From the NCBI GenBank assembly GCA_030691265.1, contig JAUYET010000056.1, positions 1 through 54,250 of the forward strand: 54,250 nucleotides of DNA. Reading direction: 5' to 3'. A program made the position numbers and the translations under genes. Origin of the DNA: Pseudomonadota bacterium. GTDB taxonomy: Bacteria; Pseudomonadota; Gammaproteobacteria; Burkholderiales; Thiobacillaceae. This document shows positions 46,813 to 54,250 of this stretch, one piece after another. The notes below the pieces were generated by a model. That model saw only the letters and a program-made list of their open reading frames with translations, was not told where the DNA came from and ran no database searches. Position 1 is the first letter of the stretch. Every line of letters starts with the position of its first letter.

Positions 46813-47598
46813 ATGCCGCATCGTCTATCGAATCTACTTGTCCTCGTGGCCACCGGGCTTGCCGGCATCGCGCAGCCCAGTTTCGCCGAACAGCCCCCTA
46901 CCGAACCCGCCGTCAAGGCAGCACCGCGCGGCCTCGCCCCCGCGCAGCTTGCCGCCATCCGCGCCATCGGCCGCAACGTGCTGGCGGCCAAGAAGAGCGG
47001 CGCCGACGATCCTGCCGATGCCGAACAACTCGTTCAGCTTCGAGCCAGCCTCGACCGCCTCATCGCCGCCGACCTCAACCCCGGCAACAGAATCCCGATC
47101 ACCCTACTGGGACAGGAAAACGCAGCACAGCGGACGGCCGCGCAGACGGTGGCCAAGCGGCGCGAAGCCGCCCACTCGGATGCGCGGGCGCTTTCAGGGC
47201 AGTTCAAGCAGCGCGCCGAGTTCATGGTCTCGCGCGCTCAGGTCGATCCCCAGGCCGACACAACCTCCGCCGGCTTTGCCATTGGCGCGCAACGGGCCCA
47301 ACTTTATGAGCGCTGGGCGCAGAAACTCGATGAGGCGCTGGCCGATGACAGCCCGTCGCGCGTCGGCAAGCTGGCCGAACTGCGAGACCGCTTGCAAGCC
47401 GCGAAGGGGGGCCTGACGGAAGCGCCACTCAGGCACGACTCGCCCACGTTGCAGGCCACGCCTTCCACCAGCGAAACGCCGATCCGCGCCGTGGAAACGG
47501 CCGAAGCAACGCCGCAACTGGCACCGGCGGCGGTCATGCCTGGCAAGGCCGTCAAGCCACGCAAGCACAAAGCGAAAATCAAAGCGAAAAGCAAATGA
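46813..47598 (+). CDS. Exported helical protein of unknown function
   Basis: The 261-residue protein begins with a signal peptide (MPHRLSNLLVLVATGLAGIA to SFA). Long Ala/Glu/Arg-rich helices (LAAIRAIGRNVLAAKKSGAD, AQTVAKRREAAHSDARALSG, AQLYERWAQKLDEALADD) suggest a coiled coil or helical bundle. The tail is Pro/Thr-rich and ends in a lysine-rich stretch (KPRKHKAKIKAKSK) that could bind DNA, RNA or anionic polymers. I recognise no family. AGGGAGAA precedes the ATG. The gene is ten bases after the toroid gene, and its stop touches an ATG of the next gene. Confidence 0.65.
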   Translation: MPHRLSNLLVLVATGLAGIAQPSFAEQPPTEPAVKAAPRGLAPAQLAAIRAIGRNVLAAKKSGADDPADAEQLVQLRASLDRLIAADLNPGNRIPITLLGQENAAQRTAAQTVAKRREAAHSDARALSGQFKQRAEFMVSRAQVDPQADTTSAGFAIGAQRAQLYERWAQKLDEALADDSPSRVGKLAELRDRLQAAKGGLTEAPLRHDSPTLQATPSTSETPIRAVETAEATPQLAPAAVMPGKAVKPRKHKAKIKAKSK

Positions 47599-47612
47599 GC
47601 GGGAGCCACAAC

Positions 47613-50282
47613 ATGACACCAACGCGTATCCACCTATCCCTCCCGTTACACAGCTTCCTCTCCCAGGCAAGCCGCCGTTTTGCCGCAGCGGTGGTGTCCT
47701 GCCTGGTCGGCCTGACTGCCATTCCCGCAGCCCAGGCCGCCACGCTGGGCGAAACCCCCGAGGTCGTCTACCTAGGCGATGACGCCCAAGCCTTGCGTGA
47801 CAAGGCCACCCAGCTCGGTACGGCGGTCGCCATCTACGAACACCTGCACAACACCATTGAATACTCGGCCTACCACGGCTCGCGTTCAGGCTCGGTCAAC
47901 ACCTTCCTGGGCCAGCGCGGCAGCGATGTGGACATCGCCAGCACCCTGATCGCCATGCTGCGCTCGCAAAACATCCCCATCCCGGCGCGCTACGCCGTCG
48001 GCACGGTACGCCTCCCCGCCGCGCAGCTCACCAACTGGCTGGGCGTCGGCAGCCTGGACGTGGCCGTGCAAATCCTCAAAGACCAGGGCATCCAGGGCGT
48101 CACGCTTGCATCCGACCGCGGCACGGTGGACTTCGAGCATGCCTGGGCCGAAGCCTTCGTGCCCTTCGACCAGTACCGTGGCATCAACACGGCGAGTCCA
48201 GCCGTGGATTGCAGTCAGGCGGCCAGTGCCGCGCGCTGCACCTGGGTAGCCCTGGACGCGAGCTTCAAGCAAAAGACTTACAACGACCTCAACCTCGACC
48301 CCTACAACGCCGTCGCCTTCGACTACACCGGTTACTACAACGCGATCAAAGATGCCGCTACCGATCCGCTCAAGCGCCGCGACAAGAATCCCCTCGCCAT
48401 TCTGGAAGAGCAGATCGGAACCTGGCTGCGCACCAACCACCCCGGCAAGGCGCTGGAGGATGTGGAAGACGCGGGCGAGATCGTCGAGCTGAGCGAAGGA
48501 CTGTTGCCCGCCTCGCTGCCTTATCAGGTGATCGGCAACATCCGCCGTTACGACACGGTCGCGCTGCACGATGCCGCAGTGCCCAGCGCCGAGCCCAAGA
48601 AATGGGGCAAGACGGTGCGTGTCGGATTCAAACTCGTCTCGGGCGGCTTGACGATTCAGGCCGGCGGCACGCCGATCCTGTTGGCCGAGGTCAACACCAA
48701 ACGCCTGACCATGACTACCGAATTCGTGGGAACCGGCAACGTACCGAACATGGTCGTGCGGCTGGGCGGCACGGAAATCTCCCGCCCGATCTCCGGCGGC
48801 GGCACCATCGTCGGCTACACCCCGGCCGTCGGCAACCCCTTCACCATCACCGTATCGATGGATGGCAGACCGGGTGCGACCAGCAGTGAGACCGATCTCA
48901 CCATCAGCGCCGAATACTCGGCCATCATCGGCGGCTACTACCTGGTCGCCACCGGTGGCGAATCCTCCAACTGGTCGCAAGTCCATCGCGCCGCCGATCA
49001 ATTGCTCGCCGCCAACGACCAATACAAGATCGTCTTCAACCCCGGTGAAGCGGTGTGTCAGGCCGACGGCACCAACTGCACGCCCTATGTGGACGCCACC
49101 GGCAACGGCTGGGACGCAAGCGACAAGAAACTGCTGGAAGACAAGCCGTCCCTGGATGCCCTGACCGGCGGCTTGCTCTACTCGGGAGCCACCCAGTATT
49201 ACGCCAAACTGCGCGAGCAGTTCGAGCGTAGCGACCGGCTAATGAAGACCCGGACGCCGGTGATCGGTTTCCTCGGCGTGGTCAGCTCCGTTTACGAGGC
49301 CGAGTACATCGACGGCACCGCCTTCTCGATTCTGCCCGGTGGCCTTTTGATCGACATGAAGGGCATCACCATCGGCGGCGCGTATCGCTCGGCCGAAACG
49401 GCGGTCAACTACTCCAATCGCCAGTTCGAATTCATCGGCCACATCGTCTCTTCTCTGGAACACGAAATCTGGCAGGAGCTGACCGGTTACGACGCGGTGT
49501 CCACCGTGCGCGGCATCCAGATGGCTCTGGCCAATGGCGCGAGCCTGGTCAACGTCAAGCGTGATGCCAGCACCAACACCGTGCCGGCATTTCTGACTTC
49601 AATGGGCTTCGGCGCCTCTGCCCAACCGCCTTTCGCCATCGTCCAGCGCGATATCTATGGCACCCGGCCCACCAGTTGGTCGCACACGACCACGACCGCC
49701 ACCGAGGGCTTCGATGTCCTGAAGAAAAGCCCGACCAGCAGTTCCGATTCGCGCTTGGGCACACTCAGCTATTACAACGACTATTGGAACGGTAACCTGG
49801 GCTGCTTCGACATGAACGAGGATACGTTGAACAGCTTTCGTGCCACCTACGGCGGCTCGGCCACATTCACCGTGGACAATTCCGTGTGTGGTGTGTCCTG
49901 GCCTGCTGGCACGACGATTGACGGTGCAATCGCGATCTTCAGCGCAGGCTACAACAGCTATCGCGGCGGTTCCAACGCAGGAATTTTCAATTACCTCGAT
50001 GTGCTTCAAGGCTTCACCAGCACCGACTTCGCCTACCGTAACAAGAGTCTGGCTGCCAACGCCTACACATCGAGCTTTGTCGCGGGCGTCCGCAATGACC
50101 TCCAGTTGCGCGACGTGAGCCAGTCCTGGGCGGAATACACGCTCCCCTCGACGCTGGTAACTGGCTGCCAATACCGTTTCGAAGTCGATATCCGCAAGGG
50201 GTACACCACCTCCACCGGCAGGCTCGGCTCAATCACTTTCGAGATTGCCAATCGAGGCGTCACAACCAGTGGTTGCCAATAA
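47613..50282 (+). CDS. Exported transglutaminase-fold protein, catalytic cysteine apparently absent
   Basis: The 889-residue protein starts with a signal peptide ending near AIPAAQAA. Residues 60-225 match the transglutaminase-like fold found beside RHS proteins: AIYEHLHNTIEYSAYHGSRS, DIASTLIAMLRSQNIPIPAR, FEHAWAEAFVPF with a candidate histidine at 176, and WVALDASFKQ with a candidate aspartate at 215. The place where papain-like transglutaminases carry cysteine reads RGSDVDIAS. The remaining 650 residues include beta-rich segments (VRVGFKLVSGGLTIQAGGTP) and a C-terminal part with a few cysteines, of unknown fold. ATG 47613 follows GGGAG; an earlier ATG (47595) overlaps the previous stop. It lies directly upstream of the RHS gene. 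Confidence 0.75.
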   Translation: MTPTRIHLSLPLHSFLSQASRRFAAAVVSCLVGLTAIPAAQAATLGETPEVVYLGDDAQALRDKATQLGTAVAIYEHLHNTIEYSAYHGSRSGSVNTFLGQRGSDVDIASTLIAMLRSQNIPIPARYAVGTVRLPAAQLTNWLGVGSLDVAVQILKDQGIQGVTLASDRGTVDFEHAWAEAFVPFDQYRGINTASPAVDCSQAASAARCTWVALDASFKQKTYNDLNLDPYNAVAFDYTGYYNAIKDAATDPLKRRDKNPLAILEEQIGTWLRTNHPGKALEDVEDAGEIVELSEGLLPASLPYQVIGNIRRYDTVALHDAAVPSAEPKKWGKTVRVGFKLVSGGLTIQAGGTPILLAEVNTKRLTMTTEFVGTGNVPNMVVRLGGTEISRPISGGGTIVGYTPAVGNPFTITVSMDGRPGATSSETDLTISAEYSAIIGGYYLVATGGESSNWSQVHRAADQLLAANDQYKIVFNPGEAVCQADGTNCTPYVDATGNGWDASDKKLLEDKPSLDALTGGLLYSGATQYYAKLREQFERSDRLMKTRTPVIGFLGVVSSVYEAEYIDGTAFSILPGGLLIDMKGITIGGAYRSAETAVNYSNRQFEFIGHIVSSLEHEIWQELTGYDAVSTVRGIQMALANGASLVNVKRDASTNTVPAFLTSMGFGASAQPPFAIVQRDIYGTRPTSWSHTTTTATEGFDVLKKSPTSSSDSRLGTLSYYNDYWNGNLGCFDMNEDTLNSFRATYGGSATFTVDNSVCGVSWPAGTTIDGAIAIFSAGYNSYRGGSNAGIFNYLDVLQGFTSTDFAYRNKSLAANAYTSSFVAGVRNDLQLRDVSQSWAEYTLPSTLVTGCQYRFEVDIRKGYTTSTGRLGSITFEIANRGVTTSGCQ

Positions 50283-50321
50283 GCAAGCCACCGACAAAAC
50301 AAAGAACCAAGGACCTGAATC

Positions 50322-53300
50322 ATGCGCCGATCCACTCCATCACCCGCTGTTTCCTCTTTACCGTTCGTGGTGCGCCACCGCCGCCCGCTGGCCGCCCTGA
50401 CCCTGGCGTTCTTCACCCTCACCACCACAGCCCCCGCGCTGGCCGGCGGCTACGTCGACGGCAGCGTGGTGCTGAACCCTGCCAAGGCCATCAACCTCGG
50501 CGCGGTATCGGTGCTGCCCACCTTCAACAACGACCAGTTCAACGACCAATTGCTGGTCGGCGCGGTGCACAACGACCCGGTGCGCACGCCGTCCACCGCC
50601 GACCCCATCTCCACCGTATCCGGCAACAACTACCACGACGAAACCGACTTCGTCATCCGGGGCAGAAACGGCCTCAACACCGTCTTCACCCGCACCTACA
50701 ACAGCGCGCCGAGTTCGACCGGCGTGGATCGTGGCCTCGGCTACGGCTGGACGCACAGCTACCTGATGCAACTGAAGTCGAACGACTTCGGCGACTGCCC
50801 CAACTGCACCAGCGCGCAGAAGTCCGAGAACGGCAATTCAAAAACCAGCTCCATCACCTACACCGACGAACGCGGCGGCGAGCAGGCTTTCCTGGTCAAC
50901 GAATCCACCTACGCCATCACCGCGCCCAAGGGCGTCTACGACACCCTCACGCTCGACAGCCCCGCCGCCGGCCAGCACACGCTGGCATTTCGCAACGGTG
51001 TCAAATACATCTTCGAAGTCCCCAGCGGCACCCTCACAACCACGCCCGCCCTCGTCGCCCGCCTGAAATACATCGACAACGCCTGGGGCGACCGGCTGAC
51101 GCTTGTTTACGACGCCAACGGTCGTCTTTCAACCCTCACCGACAACCTCGGCATCGCCGCCCGCACCGGCATCACCTTCACCTACGACGCCAATGGCCGC
51201 CTGAAAGACGTGTCCGACTGGACAGCGCGCAAGTGGAGCTTTGCCTACGACGCCACCGACAACCTCACCGGCAAGACCAACCCGCTGAACGAAACCCTGA
51301 CCTACGCCTACGACGCCCCCCGGCATCTGCTCACCGCAGTCGTCCAGCCCCTGCAACGCGACGGCCTGCCCGTCAAAACCGTCTTCCAGTACTACCAGAA
51401 TGGCCGCGCCTTCCAGCAGACCAACGGCTTCGACCACGGCGACACCCTCGACTACGACCTCTACCGCAAATCCACCCGCGTCACCGACGCACGCAACGGC
51501 GTGCGCGAATATTTCTACGACGACAACGGCCGCATGACCCAGCTTCGGGAGCCCGACGGCGGCATCCTCCTGTTCGACAACCAGAATGACGCCATCCGGA
51601 GCAAGAAATACGACGCCCTGGGCTACGCCACCAGCTACAGCTATCGCGCGGATAAAGCCTTCACCGGCGCCAGTGATGCCAACGGCAACGTCACCCGCGA
51701 ACAGGACGCACTGGGCCGCACCGTGGACATGACCTACGGCGCGCTCGACCAGATCGCCAGCGTCAAGGACAAGCGCGGCACGGTCAGCACCACCAGCTAC
51801 GCCGCCAGCACCACCGCCACGGCCAGCGTCTGCGGCGACTACCTCAACCGCCCGAAAGAGACCCGCATCAGCGCCTTGGCAGGCGCGGCCAACGTGCTGC
51901 TGTCCAGCCAATGCTGGAACAGCGATGCCACGCTCAGCAGCAGCCGCCAATACCTCGACGCCAGCCGCTACCGCGAAACCCGCCTGACCTACGAGGCGGG
52001 CAGCAACGGCCTCAACGTCAGCCAGCGCCAGAGCGTCGGCCAACCCTCGGGCGCCACGATCACCCAGACCACCACCTACGACAGCCTGGGTCGCAAGAAA
52101 ACCGAAACCCTCAAGCGCCGGACTTCCCCCACCGACGCCACGCTGATCGACCTGACCACCGCCTACGACTACGACGCCCTCGACCGGGTCGTCAAAGCCA
52201 CCGACCCCCTCGGCAACGAAGTCGTCAACAGCTATGACGCCAACGGCCAGCTCTGGAAGGTCACCCACCGCTATAAAAAACCCGACCTCACCTTCGACGA
52301 GCGCGACATCGTCACCCGCACGTTTGACGCCGCCGACCGCGTCAAGACCGAGACCGACGCGATGGGCAACCTCACCACCTACAGCTACGACGCCGCCGGC
52401 AACGTCATCGCGGTGACCGACGCCGAAGGCCACACCGCAAGATTTGAATACGACGCCATGAACCGCAAGACCGCGGTGATCGACGCCACCGGCTATCGCA
52501 CCGAAACCAGGCTCACCCTGCGCGGCGATGTCGTCGCCATCACCAACGCCAACGACGAAACAGTCAAGTTCGAAATCGACGCCCTCGGCCGCAAGACCGC
52601 CGCCATCGACCCGATGGGCTACCGCTCAGAATTCACCTACGACGAAAACGGCAACCTCACCTGCACCATCGACGCCAATGCCCAGGCCGGGCTGCAACCC
52701 AAGAACGCCCAAGGCTGCACGGAAAGCCGGCAATACGACGAACTGGGCCGCCTCACCAAGATCACCGACGCCGACAACGGCGAAACCGTCTTCACCTACG
52801 ACCTCGCGGGCAACCGCCTGAGCGTGAAAGACGCCGAGAACAAGACCTGGAGCTTCGCCTACGACGACCTGGGGCGCTTGGCATCCGAGACCGACCACAG
52901 CGCCAAGACCCTCGCCTACAAGCCCGACGAAGCCGGCAACGTCTATGAAAAGACCAACCGCCTGAACGAAGTCACCCGGTTCAGCTACGACCCCGGCAAC
53001 CGCCTCACCCGCGTCGACTATCTCAAGGACGGCACCGCCGAAACCTACGGCTACGACCCCGCCGGCAACCGCAACGCCGCCGCCAACGCCAACGTCGGCT
53101 ACGCCTTCGACTGGGACCGCCTCAACCGCCTCACCGCCAAGACCGACAGCCGGGGAAGAAGCCTGAGCTTCAGCTACGACCAAGTCGGCAACGTCCTGAC
53201 CAAGACCACCTACCAGGGCAGCACCACGAGCTACACCTACAACGCCGCCAACCGCCTGGTGATGCTGCGCAACCCCGACTACACCCAGGTCAACTACCAG

Positions 53301-54250
53301 ATCGACCCGGCGGGCCGGCTGCTGTCCAGAGTCACCGCCGCCGGCGTGCATGCCAATTACGCATACGACGCCAACGGACAACTCACCCGGCTCACCCAGT
53401 ACGACGCCGCCGACGCGCTGATCGCCGACAGCACCTACACGCGGGATCGGGTCGGCCACATCCTCAGCCAGACCGATCTGGGCGCGCTCACCAGCTACAC
53501 CTATGACGCGCTCTATCGCCTGACCAGCGCCGACTATCCCGGTGCGACCAACGACGAGCTGTTTACCTACGACAAGGTCGGCAACCGCAAGACGTACACG
53601 AAGGGCAGCCTGACGGCGAACGCCAATACGCGGTATTACGGCTACGTCACCGGCAGCAACCGGCTGGCCGACATCCGCATCGGCAGCACCGCCGGCGCCA
53701 TCGAACGCTGCTACAACCACGACGACGAAGGCCGCCTCTACTTCACCACCAACATCGTCAACGGCAGCAGTACCTGCAACAACCTCCAGCAACTGTTCAA
53801 TTGGGACGCCAAAGGCCGCCTGACCGCCCTTTGGCGGCTGGGCGCCGACGGCGCCCTGGAAATCTACGCATACCAATACGACCCGGCCGACCAGCGCATC
53901 GCAAGAAGCGGCCCCCAGGGCAGCCTGGATTACTACCTCGAAGGCGAACACCTGGAATCCGTGTACCAGTCCGGCAACCTGAAGGAAAAGTACTTCCGGG
54001 GTTCGAGCACCGACGAACTGGTGGCGGGCTACCTCACCGACAGCGACGGCAAGATGAAGCCCTTCCTCTTCCACCAGGACAGCCTCACCAGCACCACCCA
54101 GGTGTCCGGGCATAACGGCGGCGTGATTCAGAGCGCGACCTACGGCGCATTCGGGAATTTGCTGGCAACCACCGGATCAAGCCCGAACCGGTTGAAGTAC
54201 ACCGGGCGGGAGGACGATGGCACCGGCTGCTACTACTACCGGGCGCGGTA
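50322..54250 (+). CDS. RHS/YD-repeat exported protein (3' end outside window)
   Basis: The frame is open from ATG 50322 to the window edge, 1309 residues so far. A signal peptide (RRPLAALTLAFFTLTTTAPA, ALAGG) is followed by a DUF6531-like entry domain (HDETDFVIRGRNGLNTVFTR, GLGYGWTHSYLMQL). Dozens of YD repeats then run from about residue 250 (YDANGRLSTLTDNLG, YDALDRVVKATDPLGNE, YDAAGNVIAVTDAEG). The end reads LKYTGREDDGTGCYYYRAR, the conserved closing motif of RHS cores, after which a variable toxin or effector tip normally begins. That tip is not in the window. The repeats form a hollow shell that holds the C-terminal cargo. Export by signal peptide suggests a surface or secreted protein rather than a type VI one. 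Confidence 0.9.
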   Translation, partial: MRRSTPSPAVSSLPFVVRHRRPLAALTLAFFTLTTTAPALAGGYVDGSVVLNPAKAINLGAVSVLPTFNNDQFNDQLLVGAVHNDPVRTPSTADPISTVSGNNYHDETDFVIRGRNGLNTVFTRTYNSAPSSTGVDRGLGYGWTHSYLMQLKSNDFGDCPNCTSAQKSENGNSKTSSITYTDERGGEQAFLVNESTYAITAPKGVYDTLTLDSPAAGQHTLAFRNGVKYIFEVPSGTLTTTPALVARLKYIDNAWGDRLTLVYDANGRLSTLTDNLGIAARTGITFTYDANGRLKDVSDWTARKWSFAYDATDNLTGKTNPLNETLTYAYDAPRHLLTAVVQPLQRDGLPVKTVFQYYQNGRAFQQTNGFDHGDTLDYDLYRKSTRVTDARNGVREYFYDDNGRMTQLREPDGGILLFDNQNDAIRSKKYDALGYATSYSYRADKAFTGASDANGNVTREQDALGRTVDMTYGALDQIASVKDKRGTVSTTSYAASTTATASVCGDYLNRPKETRISALAGAANVLLSSQCWNSDATLSSSRQYLDASRYRETRLTYEAGSNGLNVSQRQSVGQPSGATITQTTTYDSLGRKKTETLKRRTSPTDATLIDLTTAYDYDALDRVVKATDPLGNEVVNSYDANGQLWKVTHRYKKPDLTFDERDIVTRTFDAADRVKTETDAMGNLTTYSYDAAGNVIAVTDAEGHTARFEYDAMNRKTAVIDATGYRTETRLTLRGDVVAITNANDETVKFEIDALGRKTAAIDPMGYRSEFTYDENGNLTCTIDANAQAGLQPKNAQGCTESRQYDELGRLTKITDADNGETVFTYDLAGNRLSVKDAENKTWSFAYDDLGRLASETDHSAKTLAYKPDEAGNVYEKTNRLNEVTRFSYDPGNRLTRVDYLKDGTAETYGYDPAGNRNAAANANVGYAFDWDRLNRLTAKTDSRGRSLSFSYDQVGNVLTKTTYQGSTTSYTYNAANRLVMLRNPDYTQVNYQIDPAGRLLSRVTAAGVHANYAYDANGQLTRLTQYDAADALIADSTYTRDRVGHILSQTDLGALTSYTYDALYRLTSADYPGATNDELFTYDKVGNRKTYTKGSLTANANTRYYGYVTGSNRLADIRIGSTAGAIERCYNHDDEGRLYFTTNIVNGSSTCNNLQQLFNWDAKGRLTALWRLGADGALEIYAYQYDPADQRIARSGPQGSLDYYLEGEHLESVYQSGNLKEKYFRGSSTDELVAGYLTDSDGKMKPFLFHQDSLTSTTQVSGHNGGVIQSATYGAFGNLLATTGSSPNRLKYTGREDDGTGCYYYRAR

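Noticed and set aside
50273-51589. A plus-strand open frame overlapping the RHS start in another frame
   Set aside because: Arg/Pro/His-rich frame-shifted reading of the same DNA. It begins inside the end of the transglutaminase-fold gene and has no motifs.
51129-54113. Long Gly/Val-rich open frames on the minus strand across the RHS gene
   Set aside because: They are antisense shadows of the repeated YD codons. The plus-strand frame is unbroken from 50322 to the window end with RHS motifs throughout.

Overview
This 54 kb window is a GC-rich chromosome segment from a Gram-negative, flagellated bacterium. I infer a betaproteobacterium. The evidence is the gene order rpsB-tsf-pyrH-frr-uppS-cdsA-dxr-rseP-bamA-skp-lpxD-fabZ-lpxA-lpxB-rnhB, the lipid A and BamA genes, and the trpS, yciO, rnm, yciB, yciI, bolA neighbourhood. 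Species cannot be fixed by reading alone.

Layout. (1) 1-7.5 kb holds housekeeping genes: trpS, an M50 protease, yciO and rnm on the minus strand, then yciB-yciI-bolA-PPIase on the plus strand. They are mixed with small accessory items: a HicBA toxin-antitoxin pair, a VapBC-like pair whose toxin is broken, and several palindromic REP-type elements. (2) 7.5-21.6 kb is one long minus-strand flagellin and flagellin-glycosylation unit. A sigma-28 type promoter precedes flagellin, a gene of unknown function, flbT, flaF, pseB, pseC, pseF, a pseG-pseH fusion and pseI. These are followed by a methyltransferase and a 1591-residue protein with glycosyltransferase, methyltransferase and two further glycosyltransferase sections. 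Most genes overlap or nearly touch. (3) 21.7-25.8 kb carries ispD, a complete AmmeMemoRadiSam trio (MEMO1-like, AMMECR1-like, radical SAM) and a pseudouridine synthase-like gene. (4) 26.2-40.7 kb is the translation, isoprenoid and outer-membrane-assembly block, interrupted between skp and lpxD by a 235-bp MITE-like element with perfect 18-bp terminal inverted repeats and a 5-bp target duplication. (5) 40.8-45.1 kb carries motA, motB, a membrane-anchored methyltransferase and an HDOD regulator, closed by two strong terminators in a row. (6) 45.5-54.25 kb is an accessory cassette of four exported proteins. They are an alpha/alpha-toroid plus leucine-rich-repeat protein with a C-terminal anchor, a small helical protein, a transglutaminase-fold protein lacking the usual cysteine, and a large RHS/YD-repeat protein that runs off the window.

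How they work together. The pse genes should convert UDP-GlcNAc to CMP-pseudaminic acid, and the multi-domain glycosyltransferase at the operon end is the best candidate to build the glycan on the flagellin encoded by the same unit. FlbT and FlaF probably control flagellin mRNA or secretion. MotAB power the motor. The most novel-looking material is the four-gene RHS/transglutaminase/toroid cassette, the four-section glycosyltransferase in place of a Maf-type enzyme, the AmmeMemoRadiSam trio, and the repeat elements that have broken vapC and entered the lpx operon.
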